DNA from: Dasyornis broadbenti
Taxonomy: Eukaryota > Chordata > Aves > Passeriformes > Dasyornithidae
Assembly: GCA_013397935.1 (NCBI GenBank)
Contig: VZRN01005202.1
Coordinates: 1,742,673 to 1,806,672, forward strand
Length of the DNA: 64,000 nt
Direction: 5' to 3'
Shown here: one piece after another, positions 1 through 10,390 of the stretch
Layout: every line of letters starts with the position of its first letter
Numbering within the stretch: position 1 is the first letter of the stretch
The notes under the pieces: generated by a model
Told to the model about the DNA's origin: nothing
The model's database searches: none
What the model saw: the letters and a program-made list of their open reading frames with translations, nothing else
Program-made: the position numbers and the translations under genes

Positions 1-884
1 TCCATTTGTTATAAAAGGTTTTCAGAGTAATAAATCCATTAGATATTAAGTTGAAGAGAACTTGACTGTGCACAGTATAGCAAAACAGACTTTTAAAAAA
101 TTTTTATACCATACAATTTTTCACTAATGTTTTTGTTCTGCTGACAGTAGTATTAATATGGAAGGCAGATTTTACCACAGTCTAATTATTCATTGCCTGG
201 AGAGTTGGCATTTTCAAATCCTAAAGTCATTCTGTTTTCATAGAATTTGAATATAGATTTGATTAATTCCATAGTATAATTTGACAATCGATTTTATCCT
301 GTTTTTGTTGAAATCAGTAGAGAGCCTTATACTGATGTCAATGATAATACGATCAAACCTAGTTTAATCATGAAGCAGGTACTCTTACTACCTTTTTTTT
401 TTGTTCCAATAAGCAGCAGAGACTATTAAACCTATAGTGCACAAACCCATGCAAAATTACAATGGCTGGAAGTTAATTTTATCATCAGAAGCCCATGGCA
501 ATTAGAACACATCAGTGAGCAAACCATAACTTTTAGGGCAAGGTGTATAAATTCAGGCAGAAATGCTACTGGGTTCTTTGTGGTTTAATGCTGTCTGTGT
601 ATATTGCTTTTCTTAACAGTGTTAAATTTTTTGCTGCTTTATTTTCTAATATTTGTGCAAGATTTTTGTTGAGCTGAAAAATATCGTAATAAGAGAATGG
701 AATGAAAAACAGTAATAATAAGAGAATGTGTTTTTATGGTACAGCAACATGCAGAAGAGGAAAAAAAAACCCTACATCTGAATATTTCCCTAGCCTTGAG
801 TTATATGCTGCATACTTAGTATAACAGATCAAAATTGTAAGCCGGCACAAAACCTACCTGAAGCAAAAAATACCAAAAAATTAG

Positions 885-1636
885 TCATAGAATCATTTAA
901 TGGTTTGGGTTGGAAGGGACCTGAAAGATCACCCAGTTCTACCCCTTCCACTGTCCCAGGTTGCTCCAAGCCCCATCCAGCCTGGCTTTGAACACCTCCA
1001 GCGATGGGGCATCCACAGTTTCTCTGGGCAACCTGTGCTAGTGCCTGGCCACCCTCACAGTGAGGAATTTCTTCCTAATATCCAATCTAATCCTACCCCC
1101 TTTCACTTTAAAGCCATTCCCCTGTGTCCTATCACTCCTTGCCCATTGTGAAAAGTCCCTTTCCATCTCTTTTGTAGGCTCCTTTAGGTACTGGAAGGTG
1201 CCATAAGGTCTCCCTGGAGCCTTCTCTTCTCCAGGCTGAACAAACCCAGCTCTCTCAGCCTTTCTCTTGATAGGAGAGGTTCTCCAGCACTCTGACCACC
1301 TTTGTGTCCTCCTCTGGACTCGCTCCATCAGGTCCATGTCCTTTGCGTGTTGGAGGAGCCCAGAGNGGAAGGTGCCATAAGGTCTCCCTGGAGCCTTCTC
1401 TTCTCCAGGCTGAACAAACCCAGCTCTCTCAGCCTTTCTCTTGATAGGAGAGGTTCTCCAGCACTCTGACCACCTTTGTGTCCTCCTCTGGACTCGCTCC
1501 ATCAGGTCCATGTCCTTTGCGTGTTGGAGGAGCCCAGAGTTGGATGCAGCACTCAAGATGGGGTCCCACGAGAGCAGAGTGTAGGGGCAAAGTCACCTCC
1601 CTTAACCTGCTGGCCACACTGCCTTTAACGCAGCAC
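885..1636 (-). mobile_element. CR1 LINE fragment (5'-truncated, 3' end at 885)
   Basis: The + strand begins with tcatagaatcat, the reverse complement of the CR1 3' tail (attctatga-type repeats). It continues with the typical antisense CR1 text for the end of the reverse-transcriptase ORF and the 3' UTR. On the minus strand the peptide ALVGPHLECCIQLWAP followed by VQRR is the conserved C-terminal end of CR1 ORF2. The element is truncated at its 5' end near 1636, as most CR1 copies are, and has frameshifts, so it is dead. Its apparent length is inflated by the exact 173 bp duplication around the N at 1366; without it the insertion is about 580 bp. CR1 is the dominant LINE of birds and other sauropsids. 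The exact ends are uncertain by some tens of bases. Confidence 0.93.
1193..1539. repeat. 173 bp exact direct duplication flanking a single N (probable assembly artefact)
   Basis: Bases 1193-1365 and 1367-1539 are identical by eye over 173 bp and are separated only by one N at 1366. Both copies start ggaaggtgccataagg and end ggagcccagag. The block lies inside the CR1 fragment, where one copy fits the element and a second does not. The simplest explanation is two contig ends that overlapped but were joined with a one-base placeholder instead of being merged. A real tandem duplication is possible but would not explain the N at the boundary. Confidence 0.9.
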
Positions 1637-4085
1637 AACAACAAAAGTTGTTTTCATCAAGACCGACTCATTATTCCCAGTTTATAATTACGCTGAAACT
1701 TGCCAAGTTTATGGCAAGAGCAGCTCTACCAGCAAACAGCACTGTTTTTGCTAAGGTTTGTCATGTTGGCAGTTACTGCAATCAAAATTGTCACTTTATT
1801 TTATTTAAAATCTATTTCTCGAGTAAGCAAGAAATAATATCCAGACTTGAAAGGAACGCATGTTAACGACTGGTTTGGTGGTTTTTTGTTTTTTTTACTC
1901 TTCTCTCGAGTATACAACATATCCAACTTCAACTCCCTGCAGCAATACAAAAAGCCCAAGAATAATGTTTTCAAAATGAATGCATGCTACAGTCGAATAT
2001 GAAACTCCACAAACCTATAATTGAAACTGTGGGAGAAAAGCAGGCAGCCTGAATATAAACAAAGTTCCAGAGCCAGATTATGACCAAGGTACAAGTGCTA
2101 ATATGGCCACTTGAGAAAACTGCCATGAGACCTTCCCAGCACAAGCAAGTGTCAGAAAGCAGGGGTGGATGTTTCAGGAGCAGCCTGCTGGTGCTCATGC
2201 CCAAGTGATTTCTTGTTTGGCTACCTGGCATTTCTGTAGAGAGTAATCTATGCAGAGTTTCATCTGGCTTTTCTTTTCCGCCCAGGTCATTTCATACCTA
2301 TGCACCCTCCTTACTTTGTTTCTCCTCACTCTGTACGTACAACCTCTGTCTCTCTCTCGCGTTTCCTGGCTGCTGCCTGCACTGCCGCCACCACCACCTT
2401 CTCATGAGGTGCTTGACTCCAGTCTCTTGGAGCTGCTGGAACTCAGAAAGGAGCAGTGAAATCAGTGTGCTGCTCTACAGTCAGCAAAAGGAGAAGTGTG
2501 GAAAGTGTGTACTGTGTTTCTGGAAGCGCTGAAATGATTAGGGACCATGAAAAAAGAGCTGAAGATTGGTTGTAGACAAGGTGTGTGTATATTTTGAGCA
2601 AAGGATCCCTCAAAGAATGCAAGACACCATCTATCTCTATTGTGACACGTAGGAAAAAAGAGAAAACCATGCACTGATAGGACTCTTTCTGCTCTCCAGT
2701 ACAGTCCATGACAGAGCCACAATAAAGCATCTCATGTTACTACCTGTAGTATTTGCCCTTTTTATTAGTACCACATGCTATGTGTCTGTCTGTCACATCC
2801 ATCATTCCCTTTCTAACAAAGTTCTTATTGTCTGGAAAACTTGCTGCAGAGCTCCCAGTAACTTCATTTGACCACAAGCTCAAAATCACTAATTAAATTC
2901 ACCAAAATTTGGACCATCATCTTATGAGCCTGACTATTTGCAAAATTTCTACTTTTGTCAGTGGAGAAACAAAGTCAATGATTTACAGTTTAAGTATAGG
3001 CACAGTAGTTCAGCTGTTCCACTTGAGGCAGCTTGGGCTAACATGAAAACTAAGAAGGGTAAAAGAAAGATCACCAAGGCAATGCTGCAGACTTTCACAG
3101 AAGAGTTTGCAGTTTTGAGTCAGAATAATTAGTTTGCAATATCGTATATTTAGTGAAAAAGTAATTACTTTTCTTTACAGTGTTGTCATGCATATAAGGA
3201 CGCATTAATTTGCAGGGGAAGACACAGGTTGATCATTTACTTGTGGAACTGAGAATTTCAAATTGGTGAAGAGAAGGGGAGGTTTTTAAACTTTTTGGTC
3301 CATAATTCATGAGCATATTTGACCCTAGTATTCTGTCTAACTCCACCAGAAATTAAATGTAACTCCCAGTTCAGCCACCTTTTACAGGCTGCCTAGCACA
3401 GCCTTGTTATGCATATTTGTACAGTGTATAAAACAACAGTGGAAGCCCCAAACCCACTGGGGCCTCTGGAGGACTTTCACAGCATAAATATTGCATGATA
3501 GTATATTACTAGGCAGAAAGAAAACCCCAGAAGTTTAAAAAAGAGCTCTTATGAACTGTCTAGGTTTGTACTCTTGGAACAAAGCAAGATTTTATTCTTT
3601 CTGATTGCATCCTCATTTAAGCAAAGAACAAATCCTAAAATTTGGGCATCATGAATGAGAGACAGTAGTTACTGGTAAGAGCAGAACAGTGGCCTGGTCT
3701 GGGTGCTGACACCACAGCCAGTGGCAGGTGACTTTCAGAGAGCTGTCATGTGGCAAGAGGAACCTTCAGCCACTTCAAAATGTGCCATGTTAATGTTCCG
3801 GCTCTGCAATGCCCTGCATTTCAGCTTTGGTGGGGCTTTTCAACTTTGATTCAAGCAATAGCTTTCAAAAGTACAGGGCCCAAATCAATTTGTAACCAGT
3901 CCTTCCTCTTGCATGTGGCCCAGGTAACACTGATAACTTGTCTTGCAGTGTGGGAAATTTATGAGTCACTAAGATAAAAACTCAGTGTTTTGATTGCCTA
4001 AAATTTCTGTGGTTTATGGTAGATAAGTACTGTTTTTTCTTCTGTAATTATTTCCTTATGACTCCGTCCTTGATATTTTTAACAG

Positions 4086-4196
4086 ATTTGGAAAGAAGAA
4101 AGAAGATAAAAGTGGGAAGGCAGATCAGAAGGGGACTCCGAAGCAAGGCATGCTTAAAGAGGAGGAGCTGGAGAAAATGAAAGATGAACGTGAAAG
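4086..4196 (+). CDS. PARD3B: PARD3B internal coding exon (basic and coiled-coil start)
   Basis: A 111-nt exon of the PAR-3-like polarity scaffold. The acceptor is ...ttaacag and the donor gaaag|gtgagt. The first base completes a codon from the previous exon and the last two bases (ag) open the next, so it is phase 2 on both sides and adds 37 codons. It encodes FGKKKEDKSGKADQKG, then TPKQGMLKEEELEKMKDERE, a lysine-rich stretch leading into a charged helix. This matches the segment of vertebrate PARD3B that follows the basic region downstream of the three PDZ domains; the paralogue PARD3 has the equivalent FGKHRKDDK element. PARD3B is a cytoplasmic, junction-associated scaffold of epithelial polarity. 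The assignment rests on recognising the protein across three exons in matching phase; no search was run. Confidence 0.95.
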
Positions 4197-5606
4197 GTGA
4201 GTAAATGGCAGCAGTGCCTTTGTTCATCAAGTGAAAAACTTGAGCGTGAGGGGTTCCCTGAAGCAGCAGCCAGCCAGCCTGGCCCAGACAATTCCCACTG
4301 CAGTCAGGTCCAGGCAACCCAGAGCGTTTGGCCAGTCCTAGCCGAGTCAGAGCTACTGTGTGACTTGAGCTTGTTGTTCTCCTGCAGTTTCTGTGAACTT
4401 CACTGTAGCATTCAAATCCCAACTTCTGCTTTAGCTGGTGAAGGTCCGTTCCTTCAAAACCTGTTTCACCTCTGCCCATTCCCAAGGCCAGCTAACTTAG
4501 TCATTTTCTCCTCTACGTCTCTACAGCAAGGATCTCCTCCCTTCTCTCCTGACAGCCTCTGCCATTGTTTTCTAGCACTTTGGACCTCTTTGGCTTCTGC
4601 TGGCTGTGCCATCAAATGGTAGTTTTTGTACTTAGGTGTGTTCTTTTCTGCGCTGTGTTCGCTGGTAAGCCACATGTTGCAGAAATATGTATGCAACAGA
4701 TGTTGAATATGCCAAGGAAACACCTGGAAGAAAGTGGATTCAGATGGTTAAAATCAGTCTGCAAAGGCAGGAATCTGCCAGCAGTGGGGTGGGCAAGAGG
4801 GGCAAGGTAAGAAGCTGGGTGTGCACCAGCTAAGAGTTGTTGTATCTCTGAGGTAAAGCCCTGGGAGTCTGTCCTGTTCATAAAATACACTTTCCTATGC
4901 CCTGTCTTAGCAAATTCCTTCTTTTTCCAGATGAAGAGCATTTAGAGTTCTCTGCTTTCCCCCATGTCTCCCCTTCAGAAACCAGAAGGAGTTTGTCAGT
5001 GTCAACGAGGTTCAGAAAACTCCACTTTCCCTTTCCCCAGCTCCTCCAGAAGTACTTCATATGCTGAAAAAGGTCTTTGTTTCCCTCTGACAGCTGCTAT
5101 CAGAAAAGCTAAAGAGCCCATAGTTCTGGCTCTCAAGGAGTGTCTGCAGTTGCTGTAAAACTACAAGCTGTAGTAACACGTGTTGTCAGTGCAAGGAGAA
5201 AACTTTCAGAGGTGTCTCTCCTTCACTGGAGCATCCCGCTCCTGGGAGAGGGGATGGAAGCAGACATGGTTCCTTTTGGGCAGAGTGTTTCCACACAGTG
5301 CCCAGGGAAAAGGCACTCTGCTTTCATTTGAGTCATGCAGTGCATGGTCAGCCCTGTAAGTGGTAGCTGATGGGTTTGATGCGGGGAAAAAAGTCAATCC
5401 AAACCCTTGAAGTCTGCTGCTAATTTTTACTATTTTAAAAGCTAGCAAGGTATCTGGTTACTGCAGTGCTGCTACTGGATATGCTTAGCCAGTGCTGAAG
5501 TATTTAGTTCATCTAAGTTAAGTAGTGTCAGGAGAAACTTTGTACCATTTGTTTTAAAATTTCTGTGCTGTGTCCTTGATTTTGCCAGATTGATGAGTGC
5601 CTTTAT

Positions 5607-5790
5607 ATTAAACTGCTGACTCCCAATTTGGGTACTGGCAATTTGAGAGGTATGTGTCCTTCATTTTAAAGAAGCCAGTGTCTTTTATTAGGATCCTGGC
5701 AAGCTAAGAAGCATGTATTCCATCTGTTAAAGGGCCAGTGTCATTTACTAAAATGTTGGCAGGCTGGAAGGAATGAACCCTTCTGTCTAG
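5607..5790. repeat. Diverged tandem repeat, about 60 bp x 3
   Basis: Three consecutive units share the order ttaaa, ccagtgtc-like, (c/t)tggca, a purine-rich stretch, then a ttc-rich end. The tggc anchors fall near 5636, 5697 and 5757, a spacing of about 60-61 bp. The last two units are clearest, with ttaaagaagccagtgtc and ttaaagggccagtgtc at their starts. A possible more decayed unit lies just upstream, near 5582. The units have many substitutions, so the array is old. It does not resemble a known mobile element that I recognise. Confidence 0.65.
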
Positions 5791-5952
5791 AGGTCTAACG
5801 TTCCAATTGGACACAAGATAATTGTTCTTAATATTTCTTTAGCGTTGTATGATTTTTTTTTTTTTTTAATTACAGTCACTGATTGACAGTAACTTGGTAC
5901 GGCTGCATTAGAAACTGGCAGCTCAATGTCTTCATCATTCTGGTTTCTCTAG

Positions 5953-6006
5953 TAATGATTTCAGTTTTGACCTGGAAGAGTTTGTGACTGAAATGGAGAA
6001 CAGCAG
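5953..6006 (+). other. Candidate PARD3B cassette exon (54 nt, unconfirmed)
   Basis: An exon-like interval between the acceptor ttctggtttctctag and the donor agcag|gtgcgt. It is 54 nt long and phase 2 on both sides, so inclusion between the flanking confirmed exons keeps the PARD3B frame and adds 18 codons: the junction Ser, then NDFSFDLEEFVTEMENS, with Arg restored at the next junction. A second acceptor 12 nt in (ending at 5964) would give an in-frame 42-nt version. If the donor is skipped the same frame runs on to TGA at 6056-6058, with AATAAA hexamers at 6146 and 6152, so an alternative last exon is equally possible. I do not recognise this peptide in PARD3B from memory. The splice-site pair could be chance. 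Confidence 0.35.
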
Positions 6007-9000
6007 GTGCGTTGAGAAGTGGATGAACCAAGATGATATTTTTAACTCACTTACTTGATTCTTCTTCTGTAAGGCACAAGAATAGGAATATCACACTTTT
6101 ATATCAGGTAGTACACCTTATATCTTTGGGGGATCCAAATTAAAAAATAAAAATAAAACCAGAAAAATAGTGAAGAAATTTTCTCTTGTGTTATCCTCAA
6201 AGGATTGCAACACCTGCTGCAAAAACAAGCAATTTGTTTCAACTTTCTACGTGAAGTAAAAGCCTAGCTGTGTATGTTTGCCCACATAAGACTGCCTACA
6301 GGATGACTATTGAACCCTTCTTGAGCTAATCATAAAATAGAAGAGGCTTTATTTTTGTTAGAGGAAAATTTTATAAAGAAGCTACTTCTCCTGTGTGGGT
6401 AAAAACTGTTTGAGAAATTGATTAAAATCATTAAGGAAACATTACCTGACTTGAAGGTAGATCAGCCCTTTTTGCTTAGTTGTTGACTGTTCACCTAATG
6501 ATGCTGCTCAGTAAGACAGTAAAGACAAGTTTTATAGCTCTGTCCCAAGATTCAGTAATTCTATAATGTAATTCAAGTCCAAGATTTTAATGCACATATT
6601 GGCAAAGAAAACCCTGTGGCACATTCACACCATAGATCATCTGCTCCCATGACTTCACTAGCTGCAATCCTGCATACTTGGTCTGGCATTTATAAAACCC
6701 AAGCTTAGTAGAACACATTCATATTTTCAAATCTGTTCTTGTTGAGTGAAATGAGCGTATGGTAAAACTACTAGGGGCGGAATAGCAGAACAGACTACAG
6801 AAATGAAGTTTTGTCCCCTGATACCTGTGATCAAATCCTACGTTTAACAACTTGAACAAACTAAAATTGCTTTTCTAACGTTTAGCCTTTCTAGAATTAA
6901 CTTTAAATGCACACCTAATTTTACCTTTCCAAGATTAGCTACATAACTAATTCTTGTTCAGATCTTCAATACAATTATTACAATCCTGGAGTCAGATTTT
7001 GCATAAACAGTTTTCTTAAATGCTGACTGCCTACCATACTGACACTATGATTTTTTGTCTCACTGTTTTTTTACAGAGGCCATGTTGTCCATTTTGGACA
7101 CTGGTAGAAGAGGTTGGAGTAGTTGATTTTTGGGCTGGGTGTGACAGGATTAATGATCAAGTGCTTTTCAGCATCTTAGCAGCTGTGAAACTCGCCTGGT
7201 TTTGGATATTGGTTTTGCATGCAATATATGCTTGGCAGCTCTCCAAAAAGCAGAATGCTGTTCCAAGATCTCAGCTGAGAAATATTTTTCAGTAGGAAGT
7301 GCATTTTCAGTTTACAGGAGTAGGCTGTCTCTCATAGTTTTGCAGAGTTTTTTGATTGGTATTGGATAGGCACAACAATATTTCACAAAATCCCAGGGAT
7401 AGGCTTTTTGTAAGGACCGCAGCCTTTTTCCAGAAATTTTGACAAGATTTAGACATGCAAAAATGTCAAATGTGTTTACTGCACAGTTACGGGCTGGCTG
7501 TGCAGTACAAGCTCAGTGACTCTGGCTCTGGCAGGCAACATCAGCTCTTACGTAGGTGTGCTGCATGAGTGTAAGCCCATCATGCTTGGAACAGGTTGGA
7601 TTTCCTGCTTGCACAGAGAAGGAGCTGAACAGTGCATGTGCAACAAGTCTGGCACATCCAGAATGTGTTAGAGCTAGTAGGCGTATGCAGACAGAGTGCT
7701 CAGTGCTCACTCTGTGGTGCAGATGATTCCCAAAAGGATGGGATTTGCTTGCACATTGGTCCTCAGCACAAATTTGCCTCACAGCTCCTTTTATGGGCTG
7801 CCAAGTTTCAGATTTGAACCTCAGAAAGTGAAAACTAATTTAGTATTTCGCTAGCCTAGTAATTTCTATTTCCATTTCACATTGTCCCAGTCTCAGTTTT
7901 CAGTGCAACTCTCTGTGCTGCCTTGTTAGTAGTATTATCTGAAGCAGCTCCACATCCTGCACTGAAATGCTGACATCACCATTATTTCCTTTTACTGCTT
8001 GTATTCCCTAGCAATCCCCACCAAGATCAAGGTCTCATTGTGTTCATTGCTGTTAGGGAAGTTTGGGCCTGACCCCAAGCACTTACAGTTGAGGTGGAAG
8101 AGAGAAAATCCGACAGGGAAAAAAAGTGTCCTCTGGGTGGGAATGTGACGTGCAGGCAGGGCAGCTGCTTGTCCAGGTTCCTAAAAAGTCCCTGTCAGGC
8201 TAAGAATTCATTCCAGACTTCAGCCCCAGGCTTCCTTTCTTTTCAAAGCCAATACTTTATTACACAACTACTACTTCTGCAAGCTTCAAGTAGTGAACAG
8301 GAACTTTGGATGTTAGGCATTCCTTCTTTAGTAATAGCCTTATCTGTGTCCAATTGAATATGAATTCAGCACCTCCTTTAAATTACTTTGTTCTTCTCCC
8401 CCTACCTCCTTTAGTTTTCATTGTGCCAAGGTGCTCCAATGTCAGTGACACTCGCCTAGAAAAAAAAGCGGAGTTCATGCTAGTTCAGGACCATTGACTT
8501 AAGTGGTGGTACAGTTCTTTGAGGTGGTGGTTTGTCTTTCCTGACACAAGTCACATGCTTCATTGGACTGAGGCTCTATTTTAAATAAACTCATCATTTT
8601 GTTCATGCTTCAAAGGGTTTGGCTGTAATAAAGCATGTGCTCCAAAGGTCGAGAATCTGCCCATAAAAGGAAAAAGCAAATGCCACATCTGAGGGTTATT
8701 TTGATCAAGATGACTCAAATCTGTATTTTTAGTGTGTTCAGTGTAAATTACTCAGAATTTATCATTCTAACGACAAGATGTTTGCTACATTATTAAATAC
8801 TGGAAGAGGCCTTGTCTTTTCCTTCCCTCAAGAAAGGTTTCTCCTTATCCCTTCCTCCTTTTCTTTCCCCGCTCGTTTGGGTTTGTCTTTTCATTTTCTA
8901 ACATTTGAAAGTAATTATAAAACAAACTGGATAAATATATTAGATGCTTGAGTTTTACACATCATAATTTGTTTGCCTTTCAAATGCAAATAAAGTGACT

Positions 9001-10185
9001 ATCAATTGAAAGGAAAATATTTTTTCCCATTTGTTTATTATTATTTTACTGGGATTTTTCTACTGAGACCTACGTCTCTTTTCCAATAGAATTGAACGCT
9101 TACTTGACATTAGAATAAAATTTACAAAATGAAGCACCTTGTTGAAAAGGAGATGATTTTTTAAAGTAACATGAGAGTTAGTTAATAAGAAGGCACTGGA
9201 TGTAAAAAATAATCTTCTGTGCATTTTTGTGGGAATAGTTTTTTTAAAATAGTCTTGGTTTTGTAGCCCTCATCGGAATTAATTGAGGAATTTTTTTTTT
9301 AGTAGTATTAAGGTTTGAGTAGAGTGTTAGAGAAGCAGAAGGAATATCTGGGCCCTGCTTTCTCAGTGTCTGAACTGAATGCCTAAGTTACACTGTATCT
9401 CAAATTTGGGTAAAACTGAATGGTTTCAATTTTTGTATAAAGGACTGAATTTCCTTTACTTTTCAGAAACCTTCCAGCAAGTGAAGAGCATTTCTCTCTT
9501 GTCTTATCAGCCCTGATGCTTCTTGCCTGTTCCCATAGTTAAAAAATCAATACATATGTTTTTGATATTTGGCAAACAGAGGTTTAATTTTGCAGCTGCA
9601 AGATCCCTGCACGAAGGGAATGCATCTTAGAGAAATAAAAACATTTAGAGTCCACTTATAGAGGAGAGAGTGCTTGGGAGGGAAATTTCATTCCCTGTCA
9701 GCATTTGTTTCATTATATTTAATTACAAACAATTTGTATGTTACTGGAAACCAAAACGAAAACAAGAATAGATGGATACATGGCAGTATGGTAGAAAAGC
9801 CAAATTGCTTTGAATCAAAAGCTGAAATTCAGATTGTTGCAAAAATCAAAGCATGATTTTTTTTAATGCATAGTACATCTTAGAGCACGCTCATACACAC
9901 ACACATTGTTGCCGACCCCATGCAGCTTTTGTTCCTGTGTATTCCTCCACTTGCCAAGTCTAAAAGCATTATTATGGCTGTTTATAGTTCATATTGATCT
10001 GTGATAAAATGTTGGTAATTGCTGTTCTCACCATTAAGCTCTGTGCTAAACCACATGGTTTTGGGACACCTGAGTTTGTGCATCATTATTTATTGAGGGT
10101 TAATCCAACACGGTGTATCTGTTCATTGAGTATTCCTGACTTTGCAGCACAGCTAGGTCCTGTGGTTTAGACAAAATAAAGTGTT

Positions 10186-10390
10186 GGATGTGATCCCAGT
10201 TTTAATACTCCCAATTTATTATAACCATTGAACCCTGATCAGATCACGGATTGGATTGGATCCCAGTTTTTTAAATGTCCCAATTTATTGCTGGCTTGCA
10301 ACCCTGATAAGAATACATATTTGATTAAGGCTTCAGTTTTCAAAAATTCCAGTTAATTACTTTTAGATTCTTATTAGATCATAGCCGTGT
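10186..10390. repeat. Diverged tandem repeat, about 67-70 bp x 3
   Basis: Three units start with gatcccagttttaa (10192), gatcccagttttttaa (10259) and ggcttcagttttcaa (10329), giving periods of about 67 and 70 bp. The first two share cccaatttatt in the middle and ccctgat towards the end; the third is more diverged. Units one and two are clearly related by eye. No open frame follows the period, and I see no sign that the array belongs to a transposon. Confidence 0.75.

Larger units (their letters stand above)
1..4085 (+). other. PARD3B: PARD3B intron, 3' part (upstream exon outside window)
   Basis: Non-coding sequence ending in the acceptor ...tttttaacag that precedes the exon at 4086. It is AT-rich and holds one CR1 LINE fragment in minus orientation at 885-1636, including the duplicated block around the single N at 1366. 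From about 1640 to 4085 I see no recognisable gene or repeat. An open frame without splice logic at about 2900-3132 is discussed under rejected items. I looked here for the preceding PARD3B exon, which should encode the lysine-rich stretch before FGKKK, and did not find it. Confidence 0.85.

Noticed and set aside
1038..1556. 172-codon minus-strand open frame
   Set aside because: It spans the N and the duplicated CR1 block. It is a product of the assembly artefact within a dead CR1 element.
2890..3132. An approximately 80-codon + strand open frame with a lysine-rich end (MKTKKGKRKITKAM)
   Set aside because: It resembles the lysine-rich region expected upstream in PARD3B, but it does not match that region as I remember it, has no convincing donor, and ends in a stop. 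Open frames this long are common by chance here.
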